Assembly (NCBI GenBank): GCA_016280685.1
Contig: JAEEHE010000078.1
Location: 1-13,482, forward strand
Direction: 5' to 3'
DNA from: Caryophanales bacterium
GTDB lineage: Bacteria > Bacillota_I > Bacilli_A > RFN20 > CAG-826
DNA length: 13,482 nt
Positions within the stretch are counted from its first letter, which is position 1; every line of letters begins with the position of its first letter. Under the pieces are notes generated by a model that worked only from the letters and a program-made list of their open reading frames with translations, searched no databases and was not told the origin of the DNA. The translations under genes and the position numbers were made by a program. Of the stretch, positions 8,241 to 13,482 are shown piece by piece.

Positions 8241-8851
8241 AAGCGAGACAATATCGCCTCCAACGTATCTTTGGCAACTTGTTCTCTATCTTTGCTTGCA
8301 TCGATGATGATAAATCTTTCCGGATATTTTTTTGCTAAAAGCAAAAATGAGTCTCTCACTTTGTTGTGAAATTCAAGTTTTTCTAAGTCTAAACGATTGA
8401 CTTCACGATTCGCGTTTGCGCTGATTCTTTGAAGTCCAATTTCGGGTTTTATATCGAATAATAATGTTAAATCTGGCCAAGTATTTTCGGTGGCAAATAA
8501 GTTGATATTTAAGACATTATCGATACCTAAATCTCTCGCTCCACCTTGATAGGCTAAAGAACTATCTAAGTATCTATCGCAAATAACGATTTTGCCTTCT
8601 TTTAAAGCAGGCCAAACCTTTTCCACTAAATGTTGTCTTCTACTAGCGGCATATAAAAGAGCTTCGGTTCTCGGATCCATGGCGGTGTTATTTTTATCTA
8701 AAATTACGTTACGAATTTGTTCAGCGATTGGTGTGCCTCCTGGCTCACGTGTACGAACAATTTGGTAACCCATTTTTTCTAATTGTTTAACAGCGGCTTC
8801 AACGGCAGTGGTTTTTCCTGAACCTTCTGGTCCTTCTAATGTTATAAACAT
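8231..8851 (-). CDS. tmk: Thymidylate kinase
   Basis: Tmk phosphorylates dTMP to dTDP with ATP, feeding dTTP synthesis for replication. From ATG 8851 the protein has 206 residues, the usual length. It begins MFITLEGPEGSGKTT, with the P-loop at 7-14. TREPGGTPIAEQIR, the DRY-type CDRYLDSSLAYQGG motif and a lid-region helix (NREVNRLDLEKLEF) follow. A longer reading from ATG 8884 would add 11 residues (MKEDAKSRRHF). I reject it because a strong AGGAGG (8858-8863) sits 6 nt before ATG 8851 and family members start just ahead of the FITLEG strand. With this start the gene lies 10 nt after recR, whose stop codon overlaps the tmk ribosome binding site. The tmk-holB pairing matches Bacilli. Confidence 0.96.
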   Translation of the reverse strand: MFITLEGPEGSGKTTAVEAAVKQLEKMGYQIVRTREPGGTPIAEQIRNVILDKNNTAMDPRTEALLYAASRRQHLVEKVWPALKEGKIVICDRYLDSSLAYQGGARDLGIDNVLNINLFATENTWPDLTLLFDIKPEIGLQRISANANREVNRLDLEKLEFHNKVRDSFLLLAKKYPERFIIIDASKDREQVAKDTLEAILSRLCK

Positions 8852-8857
8852 AAAATG

Positions 8858-8863
8858 CCTCCT
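8858..8863 (-). promoter_or_regulatory. tmk ribosome binding site that decides the start
   Basis: The minus strand reads AGGAGG, 6 nt before ATG 8851. The recR TAG stop (8864-8862) runs into it, so recR termination and tmk initiation are probably coupled. It argues against the upstream ATG at 8884. Confidence 0.85.
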
Positions 8864-9458
8864 AGATTTTGCGTCTTCCTTCAATGGCTTTCGCTAATGT
8901 TAATGCATCTGCATAATCTAAATTTCCACCCATCGGAAGACCATAGGCCAATCTTGTCACATTGACATCTTTAGATTGCAATAATTTGGCTAAATATAAA
9001 GCGGTGGTTTCCCCATCGACTGTGGGGTTTGTAGCAAGGATAATTTCCTTGATTTCACCTTTATCTACTCTCTCTAAAAGAGAAGGAATATTTAAATCAT
9101 CCACACCTTTACCTTTGGTAAGAGATATGGTTCCACCTAAAACATGATAGACACCATTAAATCCTTCTGCGGATTCAAAGGCCATGATATCTTTGGGAGA
9201 TGAGACCACCATTAATGTGGTTCTATCTCTAGATTCATCTCTACAGATTTCACACTCTTCTTGTTCGGTGATATTCCCACATATTGGGCAGTGGTGGATT
9301 TTGTTTTTTAAATCTCTAATTGCTTCGGAGAATTCCAATAAGTCATCATCATCCATATCAAGCATAGCAAAAGCCATTCTCTCCGCGCTTTTTTTGCCAA
9401 CGCTAGGGAGCTTTGCTAATGATTCTTGTAATCTGGTTAATGATTTGAGTTCTTCCAT
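8862..9458 (-). CDS. recR: Recombination mediator protein RecR
   Basis: The 198-residue product has the exact length and domain order of RecR, which acts with RecO (and RecF) to load RecA onto gapped single-stranded DNA. The N-terminal helix-hairpin-helix LAKLPSVGKKSAERMAF (14-30) binds DNA. The C4 zinc finger uses C57, C60, C69 and C72 (CPICG ... CEIC). The Toprim domain spans about 79-175 and includes MVVSSPKDIMAFE and ATNPTVDGETTA. A Walker-like C-terminal segment (LAYGLPMGGNLDYADALTLAKA) closes the ring interface. ATG 9458 shares one base with the ybaB TAA (TAATG junction). A GGAGG about 12 nt upstream lies inside ybaB, where it encodes Gly-Gly. The ybaB-recR pairing is conserved across bacteria. 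Confidence 0.98.
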   Translation of the reverse strand: MEELKSLTRLQESLAKLPSVGKKSAERMAFAMLDMDDDDLLEFSEAIRDLKNKIHHCPICGNITEQEECEICRDESRDRTTLMVVSSPKDIMAFESAEGFNGVYHVLGGTISLTKGKGVDDLNIPSLLERVDKGEIKEIILATNPTVDGETTALYLAKLLQSKDVNVTRLAYGLPMGGNLDYADALTLAKAIEGRRKI

Positions 9459-9760
9459 TAGAAACCAAGTCCTCCACGGGAACCGGTAATTCTTTCGTTG
9501 ATTTCTTCTTTAGCTTCTTCGATTTTTTCTGTTAATTCGTTAATGCCAATAACGATTAAATCTTGAATCATTTCTTTATTGTCTTTTTCAAAAGCGTCAT
9601 CATCGATTTCGATGGCTTTAATTGAGCCATCACCCATCATTGTAATGTTGACAGCACCGCTTTTATTAACGGTGAATTCTTGCTTTGCTAATTCATCCAT
9701 AGCCTTCTTTAATTCTCTTTGCATTTTTTGGGCTTGGATCATCATTTGTTGCATGTTCAT
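9458..9760 (-). CDS. ybaB: YbaB/EbfC family nucleoid-associated protein
   Basis: The 100-residue protein starts with an amphipathic, Met/Gln-rich helix (MNMQQMMIQAQKMQRELKK). Next come the beta strands FTVNKSGAVNITMMGDGSIKAIEID, then a long acidic-basic helix and a Gly-rich tail. This is the YbaB/EbfC plan of a dimeric, tweezer-shaped DNA-binding protein, made together with DnaX and RecR in most bacteria; its exact role is still debated. ATG 9760 follows AGGAGA with 8 nt spacing and lies 4 nt after dnaX. A second ATG at codon 3 is possible but is farther from the ribosome binding site. Confidence 0.96.
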   Translation of the reverse strand: MNMQQMMIQAQKMQRELKKAMDELAKQEFTVNKSGAVNITMMGDGSIKAIEIDDDAFEKDNKEMIQDLIVIGINELTEKIEEAKEEINERITGSRGGLGF

Positions 9761-9764
9761 ATAA

Positions 9765-11483
9765 TTAGTCTCCTACGTAATCAATTACGACATCTTTGGC
9801 TTTTGGTAATCTATTAAGTTGTAACAAATTCATATAGATTTGTTGGCAATCAAGAGCACCTTGTCTATTTACTCCGTAAACAAACATCTTTTTATTAAAG
9901 ACGGTTCTTATGACATTTTGAATGTCTTTTTGATTTTCAATCAAGTTAATTTTTTCGACGATTGATTTGGAATCGATTTCCACAATCATTGTTTTATTAG
10001 AAACAACTAATGGTCTTCCGTCTACTAATAAGGAAGCAACCTTACCTAGTTTTGGATGAGCGACAATTCTCTTAATGTTCTTCCAGTTTTCAATCATGCT
10101 ATTTTTGATTTCTTTCTTACTAGTCACCATGATATCCACAAGAAGTTTTTCATTTAATTCATAGTGGTCGTCAACTTCAGTTCCATTGATATAAAGAACG
10201 TTGTCATCAGAAGCGATACTGTCATCAGAGAATAGTGATATTTGTTCTTCCGGTTCTTCTTTAACCACTTTTGGTGCTGGTGGAACAGGAACAGGTTCCG
10301 GTTTCTTTTCTTCAACAATAATCGGTGCCGGTTTCTTCTCAATTACAGGAGTTTGTTGAACTTTTACAGGTTTTTCTACAACAATTTGTGGTTTTTCCAC
10401 TGGTTGAGAAGTAGCGGCAGTAAGTTTCAAAAGAGTGACTTCAAATAAAGGATTGATCGCTGTAACGTTCTTATAATCCTTAAGAGCGTCCATGAGAACG
10501 GTAATCATATTCATGGTTCTCTTGTTGTTAAGAAGTCTCGCTAAATCAACTACATCATCGTATTTCAATATTTGTAAATATTTATCACTATCGGAAGTTT
10601 CAAAGATGAGAACATCCTTAAGAATCATCAATAGGTCATTGGTTAATCTCTTAATGTCAGTTCCTCTTTCGATATAACTATTTAATCTCTCCAAAACATT
10701 ATTGATGTCACCATTGATAATGGATTTGAGTAATCCGATTTTTTCTTCTTTGGATTCAAGGGCAAAGATGTCTAAAACATCTTGCACATTTAATTTGTCT
10801 CCGGAGTACGCTAAAACTTGATCGAGAATTGATAAAGCATCACGCATACCACCATCAGCTAAGGAGATAACTAAGTTAATAGCTTCTTCGTTATATTCAA
10901 TGTGTTCGTTTTCTAAGATGATTTTAATTCTCTCTTTGATATCGTTATCGCTAACTTTGGAGAAGTCGTATCTTTGGCATCTAGAAAGAATAGTGGGGAG
11001 AATTTCATGTGGCTCTGTGGTAGCTAAAATGAAGATTACGTGTTCTGGTGGTTCTTCTAATGTTTTTAGTAAAGCATTAAAAGCAGCATCGGTCATCATA
11101 TGAACTTCGTCGATGATATAAATCTTATATCTTCCTAAGATAGTTCCATATTTAACCTTGTCGATTAAATCTCTGATTTCATCAACACCATTATTACTAG
11201 CAGCGTCGATTTCTAGAACATCAGGATGTGTTCCATCATTAATTGCTTGGCAGTTTTTACATTCGTTGCATTGACAGCCGATTCCGTGTTCGCAGTTTAA
11301 AGCCTTGGCCACTAATTTAGCCATGGTGGTTTTGCCTGTTCCACGAGGACCCGCAAAAAGATATGCATGTGCAATCTTGCCGGTTGTTAAAGCGTTTCTA
11401 ATTGTTTTAACAACGTGTTGTTGACCAGCGACTTCTTCAAATGTTGTTGGTCGATACGTACGATAAAGAGCCTTATATGCCAT
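9765..11483 (-). CDS. dnaX: DNA polymerase III subunit gamma/tau
   Basis: The 572-residue clamp-loader ATPase carries Walker A GPRGTGKT (45-52), the zinc module C64, C72, C75, C78, Walker B IIDEVH (123-128) and the SRC arginine finger (167-169), then the AAA+ lid and collar domains to about 355. A Pro/Lys/Glu/Val linker follows (about 360-413). It ends in an acidic patch with QISLF at 414-418, which matches the sliding-clamp-binding consensus. The remaining 150 residues form a tau-type C-terminal domain expected to contact DnaE/PolC and helicase. I see no AAAAAAG slip site, so a frameshifted gamma form is not supported. The start at ATG 11483 has GGTGA 6-7 nt upstream. It is the first gene of the operon, with a short predicted leader of about 13 nt, and diverges from prfA. 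Confidence 0.97.
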   Translation of the reverse strand: MAYKALYRTYRPTTFEEVAGQQHVVKTIRNALTTGKIAHAYLFAGPRGTGKTTMAKLVAKALNCEHGIGCQCNECKNCQAINDGTHPDVLEIDAASNNGVDEIRDLIDKVKYGTILGRYKIYIIDEVHMMTDAAFNALLKTLEEPPEHVIFILATTEPHEILPTILSRCQRYDFSKVSDNDIKERIKIILENEHIEYNEEAINLVISLADGGMRDALSILDQVLAYSGDKLNVQDVLDIFALESKEEKIGLLKSIINGDINNVLERLNSYIERGTDIKRLTNDLLMILKDVLIFETSDSDKYLQILKYDDVVDLARLLNNKRTMNMITVLMDALKDYKNVTAINPLFEVTLLKLTAATSQPVEKPQIVVEKPVKVQQTPVIEKKPAPIIVEEKKPEPVPVPPAPKVVKEEPEEQISLFSDDSIASDDNVLYINGTEVDDHYELNEKLLVDIMVTSKKEIKNSMIENWKNIKRIVAHPKLGKVASLLVDGRPLVVSNKTMIVEIDSKSIVEKINLIENQKDIQNVIRTVFNKKMFVYGVNRQGALDCQQIYMNLLQLNRLPKAKDVVIDYVGD

Positions 11484-11502
11484 TTTATTTCACCCGATTT
11501 TG

Positions 11503-11531
11503 ATTATACACAAAATGGGCACCCCATTAAA
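11503..11531 (-). promoter_or_regulatory. Probable dnaX operon promoter
   Basis: The minus strand has a perfect TATAAT (11508-11503) with TGTG just before it. At 17 nt spacing the -35 position is TTTAAT (11531-11526), a weak 3/6 match to TTGACA. The predicted start is near 11496. The -10 overlaps a DnaA-box match and the spacer overlaps an inverted repeat, so activation or repression by a protein bound here is plausible. Confidence 0.55.
11504..11512 (+). promoter_or_regulatory. Perfect DnaA-box match inside the dnaX promoter
   Basis: TTATACACA fits the DnaA consensus TTATNCACA at every position. It lies across the dnaX -10 hexamer. Part of the match comes for free from the TATAAT sequence itself, so only the TGTG extension is informative. 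Binding is not shown by sequence alone. Confidence 0.45.
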
Positions 11532-11588
11532 GATTAATATGAATATTAAGGGAAAATACAATGCCTCTTTTTATGGGTTGGGATTATA

Positions 11589-11597
11589 TGATACAAT
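11589..11597 (+). promoter_or_regulatory. Extended -10 promoter of prfA
   Basis: TGATACAAT is a TGn-extended -10 with TACAAT at 11592-11597 (5/6). No strong -35 is seen (TTTTAT at 17 nt), which is typical for extended -10 promoters. A start near 11604 gives a leader of about 21 nt containing AGAGGT at 11613-11618, 6 nt before the prfA ATG. Confidence 0.6.
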
Positions 11598-11624
11598 ACA
11601 TATCGCTGAATTAGAGGTCACACT

Positions 11625-12698
11625 ATGGAAGAAAGCATGAGACAACGTTTAGAGTTAGCCGTTAAAAGACTAGCGGAAATCGATGAGGAATTATCGAGTG
11701 AAAATGTCATGAAAGACATGGCACATTTTCGTGATATCTCTAAAGAGAGAGCAGTTCTCGATCCTCAAGTAGAAGCCTTTAATTTATTTAAAAAGAATGA
11801 AGCGGAAATCGTAGAAGCCAAAATGATGGCGGAAGATTCTGATCCTGAATTATCCGAAATGGGTAAAGAGGAATATAAGAGATTAGTTTTAGAACAAGAA
11901 CAACTCGAAGAAAAACTTAAAGAATTATTACTTCCGAAAGATCCTAATGATGATAAAAACATTATCGTGGAAATCAGAGGCGCTGTCGGTGGCGATGAAG
12001 CCAACATCTTTGCTGGTGACCTTTTCCGTATGTATACAAGATATGCCGAATCTCAAGGTTGGAAGATTCAAATGTTAGATGAAAATCCATCCGAAAGTGG
12101 TGGTTTTGCGTTAGTTTCTTTCAAAATCTCCGGCAAAATGGTCTTCTCTAAGTTGAAATTCGAAAGTGGCGCGCATCGCGTTCAAAGAGTTCCAAGGACA
12201 GAAGCCAGTGGTCGTATCCACACTTCTACAGCTACAGTTTTAGTTATGCCAGAAGCCGAAGATATCGATATTGAAATTAATCCAAGCGACTTACAAATTG
12301 ATACCTATCACTCTCAAGGTGCTGGTGGTCAAAATGTTAATAAAACTGAATCCGCAGTACGTATTACTCACATCCCCACCGGAACAGTTGTGGCCTGTCA
12401 AACCGCTAAATCACAAATTCAAAATAAAGAACTTGCGATGCAGATGTTAAGAACCAAAATGTATACCGATATGCTCACTAAACAACAAGAGGAAATTGGT
12501 AATGAGAGAAGGTTAAAGATTGGCACTGGTGAAAGAAGTGAAAAAGTCAGAACATACAACTATCCACAAAATCGTGTGACCGATCATAGAATTGGTTTTA
12601 CTATTCAAAAATTAGATCGCGTTATGGAAGGTGATCTCGAAGAAATTATCGAAGCCTTAATCCATTACGATCAAAGCACAAAGATGGCTGGTGAATAA
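11625..12698 (+). CDS. prfA: Peptide chain release factor 1 (RF1)
   Basis: RF1 reads UAA and UAG stop codons and triggers peptide release in the ribosomal peptidyl-transferase centre. The 357-residue protein has an N-terminal coiled-coil domain (to about 105) and a codon-recognition domain with VRGAVGGDEANIFAGDL-like residues (written IRGAVGGDEANIFAGDLFR here, 118-136). The stop-codon tripeptide is PRT (190-192) in QRVPRTEASGRIHTSTATV, a PxT form that marks RF1, not the SPF of RF2. The GGQ catalytic loop (234-236) lies in HSQGAGGQNVNKTESAVR, and the RTYNYPQNRVTDHR segment follows. ATG 11625 has AGAGGT 6 nt upstream. The gene is followed after 2 nt by prmC, whose product methylates the GGQ glutamine, a conserved operon. 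Confidence 0.98.
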   Translation: MEESMRQRLELAVKRLAEIDEELSSENVMKDMAHFRDISKERAVLDPQVEAFNLFKKNEAEIVEAKMMAEDSDPELSEMGKEEYKRLVLEQEQLEEKLKELLLPKDPNDDKNIIVEIRGAVGGDEANIFAGDLFRMYTRYAESQGWKIQMLDENPSESGGFALVSFKISGKMVFSKLKFESGAHRVQRVPRTEASGRIHTSTATVLVMPEAEDIDIEINPSDLQIDTYHSQGAGGQNVNKTESAVRITHIPTGTVVACQTAKSQIQNKELAMQMLRTKMYTDMLTKQQEEIGNERRLKIGTGERSEKVRTYNYPQNRVTDHRIGFTIQKLDRVMEGDLEEIIEALIHYDQSTKMAGE

Positions 12699-12700
12699 TC

Positions 12701-13482
12701 GTGCCAACAAATCGAGAAGTTTATTTTAAATTATTAAAAGAAAATAATAAGTATCTAAACAAATCAGTGATAGTTTCTTTACTCGTGGACGCAAACGAAT
12801 TCGACGAGAGAATGAAACTTTATTTAAACTTCGATAAAGAGGTTAAAAATATTGAAAAGTTTTTAAATGATGTTGATGATGTTAAAAAGGGTATTCCTTT
12901 CCAATACGTCCTTGGCTATTCTGACTTCTTAGGTCATAGAGTTAATGTTAATAAAAACGTCTTGATACCAAGGCAAGAAACAGAACAATTAACGGTGGAC
13001 ACAATTGTTTATCTAAAGAGATTTATGGATAGTAACGAGAAGTGTGTTATCGCTGATGTGTGCACCGGTAGTGGGGCTATCGCTCTCGCTATCGAAAGCG
13101 AGTTTCCTAATGCTGAGATTTACGCTACCGATATTTCTCCTGAAGCCATTGAAGTAGCAAAAACAAATTTACAAAAAACAACGATTTTGCAAGGAAATTT
13201 GGTGGATCCTTTAATTGAAAAAGGTATCAAATTAGATGTTTTAGTGTGTAATCCTCCCTATATTGAAAATGTTAAACAAATAGATGAACAAGTTTATAAG
13301 TACGAACCTCATCTCGCTTTATTAGCATCTCCTTCTACAAAGTTTTATGAAGAGATATTCTCTAAAGCAGATAAGGTTATGAAAGAACATTATTTAATGG
13401 CGTTTGAAATTGATGAAGATATGGAGAAACCATTAATTGAATTGATGAACAAATATTTAGAAGGGGCAAATTATCGCTTTCA
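12701..13482 (+). CDS. prmC: Release-factor glutamine methyltransferase PrmC (3' end outside window)
   Basis: The open frame starts with GTG 2 nt after the prfA stop and continues past the window edge (260 codons plus 2 nt). It is a class I SAM-dependent methyltransferase that N5-methylates the Gln of the GGQ loop in RF1 and RF2. A helical N-terminal domain leads to GIPFQYVLGYSDFLG (64-78) and the PRQETEQL segment (90-97). SAM motif I is DVCTGSGAIALA (119-130), an acidic TDISPEAIEVAKTNL unit follows (143-157), and the amide-binding NPPY is intact (184-187). E. coli PrmC has 277 residues, so only a short tail is missing. A GGTGA lies inside the end of prfA, about 6 nt upstream. The ribosome probably reinitiates after prfA. 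Confidence 0.95.
   Translation, partial: MPTNREVYFKLLKENNKYLNKSVIVSLLVDANEFDERMKLYLNFDKEVKNIEKFLNDVDDVKKGIPFQYVLGYSDFLGHRVNVNKNVLIPRQETEQLTVDTIVYLKRFMDSNEKCVIADVCTGSGAIALAIESEFPNAEIYATDISPEAIEVAKTNLQKTTILQGNLVDPLIEKGIKLDVLVCNPPYIENVKQIDEQVYKYEPHLALLASPSTKFYEEIFSKADKVMKEHYLMAFEIDEDMEKPLIELMNKYLEGANYRF

Larger units (their letters stand above)
5526..11483 (-). other. Seven-gene operon dnaX-ybaB-recR-tmk-holB-ricT-rsmI
   Basis: All seven genes run on the minus strand with junctions of +4 (dnaX/ybaB), -1 (ybaB/recR), +10 (recR/tmk), -10 (tmk/holB), -4 (holB/ricT) and -14 nt (ricT/rsmI). No internal terminator is visible. A promoter candidate precedes dnaX and a hairpin follows rsmI, so one transcript of about 6 kb is likely. 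The order is that of the Bacillus region from dnaX to rsmI, with intervening genes such as bofA, yaaQ/darA, yaaR, yabA and yazA absent. Confidence 0.8.
11493..11549. repeat. Cluster of three inverted repeats in the dnaX-prfA divergent region
   Basis: Three dyads sit side by side. (a) CCC-ATTTTG (11493-11502, one bulged G at 11496) pairs with CAAAATGGG (11511-11519) around the dnaX -10. (b) AATGGG (11514-11519) pairs with CCCATT (11523-11528) in the promoter spacer. (c) TTAATAT (11534-11540) pairs with ATATTAA (11543-11549) just upstream of the -35. Dyads (a) and (b) share the AATGGG arm, so they are mutually exclusive as hairpins. They lie upstream of both predicted transcripts and are best read as possible protein sites. 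Confidence 0.5.

Noticed and set aside
10154..10448. Two open frames rich in Arg/Lys or Phe over the dnaX linker, considered as a frameshifted gamma form or an antisense gene
   Set aside because: They arise from the repetitive Pro/Lys/Glu codons of the linker. I found no AAAAAAG or other heptamer in the right phase for -1 slippage, and no ribosome binding site for either.
11484..11624. SRP (4.5S/scr) RNA or tRNA-Ser upstream of dnaX as in Bacillus
   Set aside because: The 141-bp gap holds two promoters and short dyads only. The conserved SRP loop motif (GGAAGGAAGCA-like) and any tRNA cloverleaf or GTTCGA arm are absent.
1..13482. CRISPR arrays, transposases, integrases, attachment sites, toxin-antitoxin or defence genes, riboswitches
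   Set aside because: No repeated spacer pattern, no such protein families and no long leader regions were found; every gap between genes is under 150 bp.

Overview
The window is an AT-rich stretch of bacterial chromosome that carries almost entirely housekeeping genes. It looks like an uncultured member of the low-GC Firmicutes (Bacilli or a Mollicutes-related lineage such as Erysipelotrichia or RF39/RFN20-type gut bacteria). This rests on Bacillus-type gene order (dnaX-ybaB-recR ... tmk ... holB-ricT ... rsmI), Gram-positive marker families (RicT/PSP1, YfhO), Firmicutes Shine-Dalgarno sites (AGGAGG) and AT-biased codons. Tryptophan is written TGG throughout, and holB ends on TGA in a tight ATGA overlap with ricT, so UGA appears to be a stop and the code standard. 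The lineage call is inference; no rRNA lies in the window.

Layout, left to right: (1) the 3' end of a P-II-like regulator gene (+), meeting typA (-) at a bidirectional terminator; (2) a divergent promoter region of about 108 bp between typA (-) and a large yfhO-family membrane protein gene (+), with a 19-bp palindrome on the typA -10 element; (3) a second bidirectional terminator where yfhO meets rsmI; (4) a tightly packed seven-gene minus-strand operon, dnaX-ybaB-recR-tmk-holB-ricT-rsmI, with gaps of 10 nt or less or overlaps; (5) a 141-bp divergent promoter region between dnaX and prfA with several inverted repeats and a perfect DnaA-box match; (6) prfA followed 2 nt later by prmC (+), which runs off the right edge.

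How the genes work together: DnaX and HolB are clamp-loader subunits, Tmk makes dTDP, RecR and YbaB act in recombination repair and nucleoid biology, RicT acts with RNase Y in mRNA processing, and RsmI methylates 16S rRNA. PrfA terminates translation at UAA/UAG, and PrmC methylates the GGQ loop of release factors. TypA is a ribosome-associated GTPase. YfhO is the only envelope gene, probably a GT-C type glycosyltransferase.

I found no mobile element, CRISPR array, RNA gene, toxin-antitoxin or defence system, and no clear new multi-gene system. The best leads are regulatory or small-scale: a DnaA-box-like site inside the dnaX promoter, stacked dyads beside it, a canonical clamp-binding pentapeptide in the DnaX linker, an operator-like palindrome at typA, and a probable leaderless yfhO start.
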